Shown one piece after another: positions 17,478 through 25,623 of a stretch of DNA of 64,000 nucleotides. Location of the stretch: assembly GCA_963703555.1 (NCBI GenBank), contig CAVPEV010000032.1:47202-111201 (forward strand), written 5' to 3'. This stretch comes from CAVPEV01 sp963703555 (GTDB lineage Bacteria; Actinomycetota; Actinomycetes; Actinomycetales; Cellulomonadaceae). Position 1 is the first letter of the stretch. Each line of letters begins with the position of its first letter. The notes under the pieces were generated by a model that was given only the letters and a program-made list of their open reading frames with translations, was not told where the DNA came from and did not search any database. A program made the translations under genes and the position numbers.

Positions 17478-19087
17478 CCGGTCCGGACCCGGCAGACGAT
17501 CCGGACCCGGCAGGCGGGGCCGATTGCGCCGGTCCTCCGGCCGGCGCTCCTCCGGTGGGCCCGCCCACCGGTCCCGAGGACGACGCCGACCGGCAGCCTG
17601 CGCCGTCGTCGTGGGGGCGGATGACGCGGGCGACCCGGGGCCGCTGGGCCCGGGTCCCGCTGCACACCCGGCTGGTGGCGATCACCACGGTGCTGCTGGG
17701 CGTCGGCCTGCTCGTCGCCGGCCTGACCACCACGAACCTGCTCGGCCGCTACCTGGTCGGCCAGCTCGACCAGCGGCTCGTGTCCGAGGGCAGGGACCTC
17801 GCCCAGGACAGCGCGGACCACCTGGCACAGGCGTGCTCCGCCGTCGACTCGGCTCTGCCGTCGGACTACGTCGTCGTGCTCTCCTTCGTCGACGGCAGCC
17901 AGTGCCCGCTCGGACGCACCACCACGTACCAGCGGCACGGCACGCCGGCGCTGCCCACGCTGTCCACCGGAGCGGCAGCGGCCATCGCCGGCGCCCCGTT
18001 CACCGTCGGGTCGAGCTTGCGGGACTCCCCCTGGCGGGTGGTCGTGTACCCGCTGTACCCCGACGCCGGCGGTCCGGCGGTCGGCATCGTGGCCGTCAGC
18101 CTCCCCATGGACGACATCCAGCAGACGATCCACCGCGCCGGGATCCTCATGGCGAGCGCCGGGATCGTCATCGTCGGCGTCGGCATCCTCGCCGGGGAGT
18201 GGGCCGTGCGGCGCTCGCTGCGCCCGTTGCGCGAGATCGAGGACACGGCCGCGGCGATCGCGGCGGGCGACCTGTCCCGGCGGGTCCCGGCAGCGCCGGA
18301 GAGCACCGAGGTGGGTCGGCTCGGGGTCGCCCTCAACGGCATGCTCAGTCAGATCGAGCAGGCGTTCGCCGACCGCACCGCCTCCGAGGCCCGGATGCGC
18401 CGGTTCGTCGCCGACGCCTCCCACGAGCTGCGCACCCCGCTCGCGGCCATCCGCGGGTACGGCGAGCTGTACCGGATGGGCGCGCTCACCACGAAGGAGC
18501 AGGTCGACGACACCCTGCGCCGGATCGAGGACTCCGCCACCCGGATGGGCGGACTCGTCCAGGAGCTGCTCGCCCTGGCCCGCCTCGACGAGGGCCGCCC
18601 GCCGCGTGCCGAGCCCGTGGACCTCACCGTGCTGGCCGCCGATGCGCTCGCCGACCTGCACGCGCTGGACCCCGCCCGGCCCGTCCGGGTGCGGGCGCTG
18701 GACTCCGACGAGGCCCCCCGCCGGTGCATGGTGACCGGCGACGAGGGTGCGCTGCGCCAGGTGTTCGCCAACCTCGTCGGCAACGTGCACCAGCACACGC
18801 CTGCCGACACCCCGGCGGAGATCGCGGTGGGCGCGCGGGACGGCCGGGCCGTCATCGAGGTGCGTGACCACGGTCCCGGGATCTCCCCCGAGCATGCCGG
18901 CCGGGTCTTCGAGCGCTTCTACCGGGTGGACTCCAGCCGGTCGCGGGCTGCGGGGCACGGCGGCGGAGCCGGGCTCGGTATGGCGATCGTCGCGGGCGTC
19001 GTCGCCGCGCACGACGGCACGGTCGTCCTGGCGACCACCCCGGGCGGCGGGACGACCGTGCAGGTCACGCTGCCGCTGAGCGGTTGA
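17474..19087 (+). CDS. Two-component sensor histidine kinase
   Basis: A 537-residue membrane kinase, partner of the preceding regulator (GTGA overlap). A Pro/Asp-rich cytosolic N-terminus (1-60) is followed by TM1 (about 66-88), an extracytoplasmic sensor loop (90-220) containing two Cys (121 and 144), TM2 (222-241) and HAMP. The HisKA H-box is ADASHELRTPLAA with phospho-His317. The catalytic domain has N-box NLVGNVHQHTP, G1 DHGPGI and a glycine-rich HGGGAGLGMAIV G2 box. All motifs needed for autophosphorylation are present. The signal sensed is unknown. Confidence 0.93.
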   Translation: MTGPDPADDPDPAGGADCAGPPAGAPPVGPPTGPEDDADRQPAPSSWGRMTRATRGRWARVPLHTRLVAITTVLLGVGLLVAGLTTTNLLGRYLVGQLDQRLVSEGRDLAQDSADHLAQACSAVDSALPSDYVVVLSFVDGSQCPLGRTTTYQRHGTPALPTLSTGAAAAIAGAPFTVGSSLRDSPWRVVVYPLYPDAGGPAVGIVAVSLPMDDIQQTIHRAGILMASAGIVIVGVGILAGEWAVRRSLRPLREIEDTAAAIAAGDLSRRVPAAPESTEVGRLGVALNGMLSQIEQAFADRTASEARMRRFVADASHELRTPLAAIRGYGELYRMGALTTKEQVDDTLRRIEDSATRMGGLVQELLALARLDEGRPPRAEPVDLTVLAADALADLHALDPARPVRVRALDSDEAPRRCMVTGDEGALRQVFANLVGNVHQHTPADTPAEIAVGARDGRAVIEVRDHGPGISPEHAGRVFERFYRVDSSRSRAAGHGGGAGLGMAIVAGVVAAHDGTVVLATTPGGGTTVQVTLPLSG

Positions 19088-19206
19088 GCCGGCCCGCCGG
19101 GGCGGTGCGGTCGCAGGGCGGACGGGCGGGACGGATCCCGACCGGAGGGACGACCCGCGGCACGGCCTGAGAACAGGACCTGCCGTCGACCGCGGCCCGG
19201 ACTACC

Positions 19207-19962
19207 ATGGCGCGGCCCGAGCATGATCGTCGACGTGAGGCATGGTTCATGGGCGTCCACGACGCACCGCAGTGGTTGCTGTCCGCCTACATCCGCAGCG
19301 CGATAGGAGCCGGGGCGACGGCTCCGGTGGAGGAGATCCGGGCCCGAGCCGTGGAGCTCGTCCACCGCTGGTCCAGCCCCGAACGCACCTTCCACAACCT
19401 GCACCACCTCCTCGACGTGCTCGCCCACGTCGACGAGCTCGCCGAGGAGACCCACGAGCCCGACCTCGTGCGGCTCGCCGCGTGGTACCACGGCGCGGTG
19501 TTCGACGCCGCCGAGAAGGCAACGTATGCCAACCGTGGCGGCGAGGACGAAGTGGCGAGCGCCCAGCTGGCGCTGGAGGAGTTGACCGCGCTGGGCGTGC
19601 CGCAGGAGAGCGCCGAGCGGGTCCGTGACCTCGTGCGCGCCAGCACCCGGCACGCGCCGGATCCCGGCGACTTCGACTGCGCGGTGCTCTGCGACGCCGA
19701 CCTGTCGATCCTCGCCGCTGAGCCGCAGCGGTACCGCATGTACTTGACGGCGGTGCGCACCGAGTACGAGTTCGTGCCCACGGAGATCTACCTGCGTGCC
19801 CGGCTGGCGATCGTGCGCAAGCTGCTGGCCCGAAACCCGCTGTTCCTCAGCCCGCTCGGCGCGGCCTGGGAGGAGCCGGCGCGGCAGAACCTGTCGGCCG
19901 AGCTGCAGCGGCTGGAGAGAAAGATCGCCCAGATCGACGGCGCGGCGGCCGGCGCGCGCTGA
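19207..19962 (+). CDS. HD-superfamily metal-dependent phosphohydrolase
   Basis: A 251-residue protein of the predicted HD phosphohydrolase family common in actinobacteria. Metal-binding motifs are ERTFHNLHHLLDVL, AAWYHGAVFDA, and CDADLSILAAEP with its Asp. The later TEYEFVPTEIYLRAR and LLARNPLFLS segments are typical of the family. Substrate is not known. The start is either ATG 19207 or ATG 19249 (giving MGVHDAPQ); the upstream one is used because it extends the frame without breaking the fold. A 119-bp gap follows the kinase gene. Confidence 0.8.
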   Translation: MARPEHDRRREAWFMGVHDAPQWLLSAYIRSAIGAGATAPVEEIRARAVELVHRWSSPERTFHNLHHLLDVLAHVDELAEETHEPDLVRLAAWYHGAVFDAAEKATYANRGGEDEVASAQLALEELTALGVPQESAERVRDLVRASTRHAPDPGDFDCAVLCDADLSILAAEPQRYRMYLTAVRTEYEFVPTEIYLRARLAIVRKLLARNPLFLSPLGAAWEEPARQNLSAELQRLERKIAQIDGAAAGAR

Positions 19963-20134
19963 GCGGTGGCCGCGGTTGCGGGGGCTGTGGGCCGTCGGCC
20001 GCTTCGGCCGTGGGGGCTGCGAACCCACGGCAGCGTCGGTCGCGCCGGTGCCGCTGCGCCACCCTCAGCCGCGCCGCCTACGCCCCATGTCGTGGCGCTG
20101 CGTGGCTCGTCCGCAGTGCCGCTTGACAGATGGA

Positions 20135-21769
20135 ATGATCGAACATGTGTTCGATACAGGAGGAAACCTCCCGGGGACGAGCACGAGCCCCGCTGCGGAG
20201 CCGTTCGACCTGCCGGCCGTTCTCGACCAGCTCGATCGCCTGGTGGACCGTCTGGCTGATGCCGCGGCCCCGGTGGTCGGCCTGGGCGGCCACCGGGGCG
20301 ATGTTCCGATGACCGACCTGGCGATCGCGTGCAACCGGTTGCGCCGGGCGAGCGACCGGGTCACCGGCATCCGCCTGACCTGGCTGGGACGGGTCGAGGC
20401 CGACGGGCGGTGGGCCATCGACGGTCCGCGCACGTTCGCCCACTGGCTGGCCGGCCGCGACCACATCAACCTCAGCACGGCTCGCCGCGAGACACGGATC
20501 TCCCGGTCGCTGCGCGACCTCCTGCCCGCGACGGCGCAGGCTGCCCGCGACGGACGGATCGGCCCTGACCAGGTGCGCACGATGGTCGACGTGGCGGCCA
20601 CGTCTCCCGCACGCTGCGATGCTCTCGCGGCACCCGTCGACCTCACCGCCACACCGGACCCCACCACCGGCCCGATCGAGAACACCGCACCGGGACTCAC
20701 CACCACGCCGGACCCGGCCAGCACCCTCGGCTCCAGCACCGGCCTGGACCCGACCGCTCCCCCGCACCCCACCGGCGAGCAGGTACTGCTGCAGGCAGCC
20801 GCGGTGCATCCGGCCGGCGCGTTCACCCGGCTCGTGCGTCGGTTCGCGCAGGTCGCCGACCCCGAGGCCGACGAGCGCGGATACGCGCAGGCCAGCCAGC
20901 GGGAGTACCTGGACCTGGCACCTACCCTGGACGGGTGGCACCTGGCCGGGTTCCTCACCGAGGAGCACGGGCAGCTCGCCCAGGCCGCTCTGAACGCGGT
21001 CTCCCACCCAGCTGGCTCCGACGACACCCGGACCCCCGCGCAGCGACGCGCCCACGGCCTGGCCGGCATCTGCCGGCTCGCGCTCGACCACCCCGCGCCC
21101 GGCGGCGGCCCCGCTGCACGTCCACACCTGGACGTCCACGTCACGCTCGCAGATCTCGCAGCGCTCGTCGCCTCCCGGGACGCCATCACCGGGCCAACCG
21201 GCTCCGGGCCAACCGGCCCCGGGGCAACCACTGGTCAGGTCACCGGCACCGACGCCGAAGCCACGGCGGCGGTACAGGAGTTCTGGCACCAGCTGCACAC
21301 CTGCGCACCGGCTCCACCGTCCGGACCCTCGTGGGCCGACGGGCGTGGCCCGCTTCCCCGTCCCCTCCTCGCGAGGCTGCTGTGCGACGCGGAGCTCACA
21401 CGGATCGTGTTCGGCCCGGACTCCGCAGTCCTGGACGTAGGGCGGACCCGGCGCACCGTCTCCGGCCCGCTGCGGCGCGCCGTGATCGCCCGCGACCGTG
21501 GGTGCACCTGGCCCGGGTGCAAGGCTCCACCCAGCATGTGCGAGGTCCATCACGCTGCGCGCCACTGGGCCGACGGCGGAGAGACATCGGTGGCGAACTC
21601 AGCCCTGCTCTGCTGGTACCACCACGACCGCGTCGACACCCACGGCATCACCATGCGCTATGACCACGAGTGGCGCTTCACCCGCCGCGACGGCCGTCAG
21701 ATCGCCCCACCGACGCCGACACGGGCACCAGCACCCGCACGGTCAGCGCCGCACGACGCGCGGCGGTGA
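20135..21769 (+). CDS. DUF222 domain / HNH endonuclease protein (13E12-like), SOS-box controlled
   Basis: A 544-residue DUF222-HNH protein, the family that includes mycobacterial 13E12 repeat proteins. DUF222 spans about 25-390, interrupted by Pro/Thr-rich low-complexity stretches (about 170-210 and 350-370). The HNH nuclease near the C-terminus reads RGCTWPGCKAPPSMCEVHH, then HWADGGETSVANSALLCWYHH, with the CxxC zinc pair and catalytic His. The ATG at 20135 lies just before a perfect LexA box, and a GTG inside the box (20147) is an in-frame alternative. The stretch of TGSGPTGPG repeats near 355 is probably linker. The role is unknown; DNA damage induction is likely. Confidence 0.87.
   Translation: MIEHVFDTGGNLPGTSTSPAAEPFDLPAVLDQLDRLVDRLADAAAPVVGLGGHRGDVPMTDLAIACNRLRRASDRVTGIRLTWLGRVEADGRWAIDGPRTFAHWLAGRDHINLSTARRETRISRSLRDLLPATAQAARDGRIGPDQVRTMVDVAATSPARCDALAAPVDLTATPDPTTGPIENTAPGLTTTPDPASTLGSSTGLDPTAPPHPTGEQVLLQAAAVHPAGAFTRLVRRFAQVADPEADERGYAQASQREYLDLAPTLDGWHLAGFLTEEHGQLAQAALNAVSHPAGSDDTRTPAQRRAHGLAGICRLALDHPAPGGGPAARPHLDVHVTLADLAALVASRDAITGPTGSGPTGPGATTGQVTGTDAEATAAVQEFWHQLHTCAPAPPSGPSWADGRGPLPRPLLARLLCDAELTRIVFGPDSAVLDVGRTRRTVSGPLRRAVIARDRGCTWPGCKAPPSMCEVHHAARHWADGGETSVANSALLCWYHHDRVDTHGITMRYDHEWRFTRRDGRQIAPPTPTRAPAPARSAPHDARR
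20139..20154. promoter_or_regulatory. LexA-binding SOS box
   Basis: TCGAACATGTGTTCGA is a perfect 16-bp palindrome that matches the actinobacterial SOS-box consensus TCGAAC-N4-GTTCGA at all 12 defined positions. It overlaps codons 2-7 of the DUF222/HNH gene if translation starts at 20135. LexA control of this gene family has been reported for mycobacterial 13E12 genes; occupancy here is inferred. Confidence 0.85.
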
Positions 21770-21913
21770 CGAGCTCCCGCCGTCGCACCCTCAGCCCACC
21801 GCTGGACGCGCCCAAGGGCGGCCGACGTGGCACCCGCCGGTGCGCGGCACTGTCGCCGCCCTACCGTGCGAGGACACAGCCAGCCTGACGAGACGAGACG
21901 GAGAAGGCGAGCG

Positions 21914-22204
21914 ATGACGCGCTTCGAGGTGGACAGCGCCCAGGTAGCCCAGGCGGCCGCAGGGGTGCAGACGCGCACGGCAGCAGTGCGGGCAGAGGTG
22001 TCAGCGCTGCAGCGCCAGCTCGTCGAGCTACAGACGGTCTGGCACGGCGGCGCCGCGGCCGCCTTCAGCGGGGTGATGGCCGAGTGGTCATCGGCGCAGA
22101 TGCGCGTGGAACAGGCGTTGGACGCCATCGGCGCCGCACTGGCCCAGGCTGCCCAGACATACGCAGACGCCGAGGCGCAGGCCTCGCGGATGTTCTCCCG
22201 CTGA
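21914..22204 (+). CDS. WXG100-family (EsxA-like) protein
   Basis: A 96-residue helical-hairpin protein. The turn motif is VWHGGAAAAF (W-H-G at about 43-45), flanked by two amphipathic helices rich in Ala, Gln and Val, and length is typical for WXG100. GGAGAAGG upstream supports the ATG. The end (YADAEAQASRMF) resembles the C-terminal secretion signal Y-x-x-x-D/E of ESX substrates. No type VII secretion gene or partner WXG100 gene is seen in this window, so it is an orphan substrate or a paralogue encoded far from its apparatus. Confidence 0.85.
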   Translation: MTRFEVDSAQVAQAAAGVQTRTAAVRAEVSALQRQLVELQTVWHGGAAAAFSGVMAEWSSAQMRVEQALDAIGAALAQAAQTYADAEAQASRMFSR

Positions 22205-22246
22205 CCGGGCGACGGGCACCGCCGAGCAATCAACGGGGCGACGTGA

Positions 22247-22594
22247 TCACTGCCACACGACCGCGATCACCACGTTCGCTGCGACGAGCCCGAGCACGGC
22301 CCCGAGGCCCTGTCGCGTGACCCGCTCGGGTCGGCGGTACAACCGGACGATCAGCACCGTCGCGATGGCGGCGATCACCAGCTTCACCGCCATCTTGGCG
22401 TTGTCCACGGAGTCGCCGGCCACGCCGGACGACGCCAGCCCGACCATGAGGATGCCGGTCGCCAGCGCTGTCAGGATCCCGTGCAACGCCCCCGTGGGCA
22501 GAGCCGGGGTGCGGATCGTGACGATCGTGCCGCCGAGCACGATGGCCCAGCCGAGGAGATGAAGGACCAAGAGCAGCCGGTAGACGACGTCCAT
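22247..22594 (-). CDS. Small four-helix membrane protein
   Basis: A 115-residue hydrophobic protein with four predicted transmembrane segments: LLLVLHLLGWAIVLGGTI near the N-terminus, a second in GILTALATGILMVGLASS, a third in VKLVIAAIATVLIVRLY, and a fourth at the C-terminus (AVLGLVAANVVIAVVW). Its make-up matches small actinobacterial membrane proteins with no assigned function. The ATG is at 22594 and lies in a 20-bp duplicated segment, so a second copy of the start region stands immediately upstream. Confidence 0.72.
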   Translation of the reverse strand: MDVVYRLLLVLHLLGWAIVLGGTIVTIRTPALPTGALHGILTALATGILMVGLASSGVAGDSVDNAKMAVKLVIAAIATVLIVRLYRRPERVTRQGLGAVLGLVAANVVIAVVWQ

Positions 22595-22631
22595 GGCGGT
22601 CAGCCTAGAGGCATGGCGGTCAGCCTAGAGG
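22592..22631 (-). repeat. 20-bp direct repeat duplicating a start codon region
   Basis: Two adjacent copies (22592-22611, 22612-22631) of catggcggtcagcctagagg. On the minus strand each copy carries an ATG; the downstream copy supplies the start of the small membrane protein. Confidence 0.8.
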
Positions 22632-22720
22632 AGGCAGTCAGACGGCCGGAGGGCAGCCGGCATGCGGCCGCCCAGCGGGTGGGCTGGTGGCGGGAGGACA
22701 ACAGGAGCGTGCGCAGCACC

Positions 22721-22774
22721 ACCGACACGTGCGACCCGACCGACACGTGCGACCCGACCGACACGTGCGACCCG
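22721..22774 (+). repeat. 18-bp tandem repeat, three perfect copies
   Basis: Three perfect copies of accgacacgtgcgacccg at 22721-22738, 22739-22756 and 22757-22774. They lie in the 339-bp gene-free stretch 22595-22933, which otherwise holds only the 20-bp repeat and the palindromic terminator. Confidence 0.88.
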
Positions 22775-22885
22775 CCTGCCACCCCCGGCCGGTGTCGCCG
22801 CGCCACCCCTGGTCCGGCGCCTACCACGCGGTCCGTCCACCTCACCCCGGGCCCAGGGGTGGCGGCGCCAGTGCAGCGCAGACGC

Positions 22886-22919
22886 CGAAGGCTGGGCAGC
22901 ACGTGCTGCCCAGCCTTCG
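22886..22919 (-). terminator. 34-bp perfect palindrome, probable terminator of the 22934-23413 gene
   Basis: Perfect 17-bp arms (left arm cgaaggctgggcagcac) meet with no spacer; the folded hairpin would have a four-base acgt loop. It starts 15 bp after the stop of the minus-strand gene. A U-tract is lacking, as is common for actinobacterial terminators. Confidence 0.7.
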
Positions 22920-22933
22920 TGGTGCGACGTGCG

Positions 22934-23413
22934 TCAGGCCGTCATGACCGGCGCGACGGCCGGGACGACGCGCTGGCGGCTGTCAAGGATGCGCAGCACC
23001 CAGCCGATGAGGATGAACAGCGCGCCGAGCGCGACCACCAGGAGCGCGACGCCATATGCCACGACCGAGGTGAACAGCGAGCTGCGCAGGAAGGATGCCG
23101 TGCCGGCAACACCCTGCAGCGGGTCACCCTGCTTCAGCTGACCGTACGTCAGGCCGCCCGTCGCCTTCAGCGCGTGCTCACGGATGATGTTCGCCTCCGA
23201 GAACGCGGTCCACGGGCTGTTCACCCGCTGGCCTGCGAACGCTGTGCCCTCGGAGACCGTGACCTTCTCCTGGTTCAGCTGAACGGAGACCGCCGTCCAC
23301 GTCCCGATACCAGCAACCACGAAGATCACGCCCATGATGATCGCGATCAGTCCCACGACCCTGGGCGCTCCGCTCCCGGACTTCGCCACCTCGGCACCTG
23401 TTGCAGTCGACAT
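22934..23413 (-). CDS. Two-TM actinobacterial membrane protein of unknown function
   Basis: A 159-residue protein with two predicted transmembrane helices (about 19-41, VGLIAIIMGVIFVVAGIGTW; and 115-143, VVAYGVALLVVALGALFILIG) enclosing an external loop with SEGTAFAGQRVNSPWTAF. Such proteins recur in actinobacteria and are sometimes misnamed LigA-like dioxygenases; no catalytic motif is visible. The ATG at 23413 is preferred because upstream in-frame residues are arginine-rich and unlike a signal sequence, and AAGGGAAC stands upstream. A strong hairpin follows the stop. The 198 bp on its upstream side show no other gene. Confidence 0.72.
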   Translation of the reverse strand: MSTATGAEVAKSGSGAPRVVGLIAIIMGVIFVVAGIGTWTAVSVQLNQEKVTVSEGTAFAGQRVNSPWTAFSEANIIREHALKATGGLTYGQLKQGDPLQGVAGTASFLRSSLFTSVVAYGVALLVVALGALFILIGWVLRILDSRQRVVPAVAPVMTA

Positions 23414-23611
23414 CTTGTCGGTTCCCTTCACCCCGTAGCGGGACCGGCTCCGGCCCCTTGGTTGGGACCGACGTCCGCGGCCCCGCGCCGGACGCTTCCT
23501 CGCCGGCAGAGCCAAGTCTGTCCACCGGATGCCTCGGGCGGTAGGACCTTGGTCGTGTCGCGCGTGGCGATCCGGCTCGCCATCACGGCCTGTCAGGACT
23601 TAGGTCGGCCC

Positions 23612-25225
23612 TCACTCCCACTCGATGGTCCCCGGCGGCTTGCTCGTCACGTCCAGCACGACCCGGTTGACCTCGCGCACCTCGTTGGTGATCCGGGTGG
23701 AGATCCGAGCCAGCACGTCATAGGGCACCCGTGTCCAGTCGGCCGTCATGGCGTCCTCGCTGGACACCGGCCGCAGCACGACGGGGTGGCCGTAGCTGCG
23801 CTCGTCGCCCTGCACCCCCACCGAGCGCACCTGCGCCAGCAGGACCACGGGGCACTGCCAGACGTCCCGGTCCAGCCCGGCGGCCGTCAGCTCCTCCCGC
23901 GCGATCGCATCCGCGGCGCGCAGCACCGCGAGCCGGTCGGCCGTGACCTCACCGATGATCCGGATGCCCAGCCCCGGCCCGGGGAACGGCTGGCGCCAGA
24001 CGATCGCCTCGGGCACGCCGAGCACCAGGCCCACCGCGCGCACCTCGTCCTTGAACAGCGTGCGCAGCGGCTCGACGAGCTCGAACTGCAGGTCCTCGGG
24101 CAGACCGCCGACGTTGTGGTGACTCTTGATGGTGGCCGCCCCGTCGCCGCCCCCGGACTCCACGACGTCCGGGTACAACGTCCCCTGCACGAGGTAGCGC
24201 ACCTGCTCCCCGCCCGCCCCGGCCTCGGCCACCACCTGGCGAGCCGCGTCCTCGAACACCCGGATGAACTCCCGGCCGATGATCTTGCGCTTGGCCTCCG
24301 GGTCGGTGACGCCGGCCAGCGCCGCCAGGAACCGGTCAGCCGCGTGCACGACGAGCAGCCGGACCCCGGTCGCGGCGACGAAGTCCCGCTCCACCTGCTC
24401 GGCCTCCCCGGCCCGCAGCAGCCCGTGGTCCACGAACACGCAGGTCAGCTGGTCCCCGACGGCCCGGTGCACGAGCGCCGCGGCGACCGAGGAGTCCACG
24501 CCGCCGGACAGCCCGCAGATCACCCGCGCTCCGCCGACCTGCGTCCGGATCGCGGCGACCTGCTCGGCGACGATGTCGGCAGGGTCCCAGTCGGGCGTCA
24601 GGCCCGCCCCGCGGTACAAGAAGTTCTCCAGCGTCGTCTGGCCCAGCGGGGTGTGCCGGACCTCGGGGTGCCACTGCACGCCGAACAACCGGCGCGAGCG
24701 GTCCTCGAACGCTGCGACCGGCGCGCCCGGCGAGCTGGCCAGCACCTCGAACCCGGCGGGCAGTGCCTGCACGGCGACACCGTGGCTCATCCACACCTGC
24801 TGCTCCGCCGGCGACCCGGCGAGCAGCTCGCCGCCGGCCGCCACCTCGACCGTGGTCTGCCCGTACTCCCCCTGGGCGGTCGCGTCGACGCTCCCGCCCA
24901 GCGCGTGCGCCATCGCCTGGAACCCGTAGCAGATGCCCAGCATGGGCACACCGACGTCGAACAGTGCGGGGTCGACGCGTGGGGCTCCCGGCTCGTACAC
25001 GCTGGCCGGACCGCCGGACAGGATGATCGCGGCCGGGTCGCGGGCCAGCAGCTGGGCCACCGAGAGGGTGTGCGGGACGATCTCGGAGTAGATGTGCGCC
25101 TCGCGGACCCGGCGTGCGATGAGCTGGGCGTACTGCGCCCCGAAGTCGACGACGAGGACGGGTCGACGCTCCCCCCGCGCACCGCCCGGAGCTGGAGCGC
25201 TGGGGGATGCGAGCGGTGTCGTCAC
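23612..25225 (-). CDS. guaA: GMP synthase (glutamine-hydrolysing)
   Basis: A 537-residue GuaA making GMP from XMP, ATP and glutamine. The N-terminal GATase domain opens VVDFGAQYAQLIARR, with nucleophile Cys99 in LGICYGFQAMA and the partner His in GVQWHPEV. The ATP-pyrophosphatase domain has the PP-loop GLSGGVDSSVAAAL, and the dimerisation domain ends KPPGTIEWE, the universal GuaA C-terminus. The start is the GTG at 25225, which gives a short Pro/Ala leader before the domain. It is the last gene of a surf1-DUF3817-guaA run in which DUF3817 lies 23 bp upstream. Confidence 0.97.
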   Translation of the reverse strand: MTTPLASPSAPAPGGARGERRPVLVVDFGAQYAQLIARRVREAHIYSEIVPHTLSVAQLLARDPAAIILSGGPASVYEPGAPRVDPALFDVGVPMLGICYGFQAMAHALGGSVDATAQGEYGQTTVEVAAGGELLAGSPAEQQVWMSHGVAVQALPAGFEVLASSPGAPVAAFEDRSRRLFGVQWHPEVRHTPLGQTTLENFLYRGAGLTPDWDPADIVAEQVAAIRTQVGGARVICGLSGGVDSSVAAALVHRAVGDQLTCVFVDHGLLRAGEAEQVERDFVAATGVRLLVVHAADRFLAALAGVTDPEAKRKIIGREFIRVFEDAARQVVAEAGAGGEQVRYLVQGTLYPDVVESGGGDGAATIKSHHNVGGLPEDLQFELVEPLRTLFKDEVRAVGLVLGVPEAIVWRQPFPGPGLGIRIIGEVTADRLAVLRAADAIAREELTAAGLDRDVWQCPVVLLAQVRSVGVQGDERSYGHPVVLRPVSSEDAMTADWTRVPYDVLARISTRITNEVREVNRVVLDVTSKPPGTIEWE

Positions 25226-25248
25226 CCCCCCAGGGTAGGCGAGGTCGC

Positions 25249-25623
25249 TCACGCCTCCCGGCCGAGCCGAGCCTCCGCCTGGACCCGCACCCGGCCCTCC
25301 AGCACGAAGGACATCACCGGCACCACACCTGCCAGCACCATCGCCGCCAGCCGCCCGTACCGCCACCGCATCGTCGACCACAGGTCCGCGACCGTGACCA
25401 GGTACACGATGTAGATCCATCCGTGGGCGTACGGCACCCAGCTGATCCAGCGCATGACGTCGTCGCCGGCGCCGACGGCATAGTGCACGATCAGCTCCGC
25501 GCAGAGCAGCAGCAGCATCGTGCCGGTGACGTAGGCCATCACGCGGTAGCGGGTCAGCGCGCCTCGCGCGCGGGCCGCCCAGCGGGACTGCGCACCCGCG
25601 GGTGCGGCGTCGGTCTGGCTCAT
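25249..25623 (-). CDS. DUF3817 integral membrane protein
   Basis: A 124-residue membrane protein of the DUF3817 family, with three or four hydrophobic segments (YRVMAYVTGTMLLLLCAELI, VPYAHGWIYIVYLVTVADLW, LAAMVLAGVVPVMSFVLE) and the conserved HYAVGAGDDV and PYAHGWIYIVYL signatures. Function unknown. Its ATG overlaps the surf1 stop as ATGA, so it is translationally coupled, and guaA follows 23 bp later. Neighbourhood with surf1 hints at a respiratory-membrane role, but nothing in the sequence proves this. Confidence 0.85.
   Translation of the reverse strand: MSQTDAAPAGAQSRWAARARGALTRYRVMAYVTGTMLLLLCAELIVHYAVGAGDDVMRWISWVPYAHGWIYIVYLVTVADLWSTMRWRYGRLAAMVLAGVVPVMSFVLEGRVRVQAEARLGREA

Noticed and set aside
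21700..21913. A further small gene between the DUF222 and WXG100 genes
   Set aside because: Open frames here have no ribosome site and continue the neighbours' shadow composition.
22481..25414. Long plus-strand frame opposite guaA and surrounding genes
   Set aside because: His/Arg/Asp-rich composition typical of an antisense shadow, while guaA on the other strand is complete.
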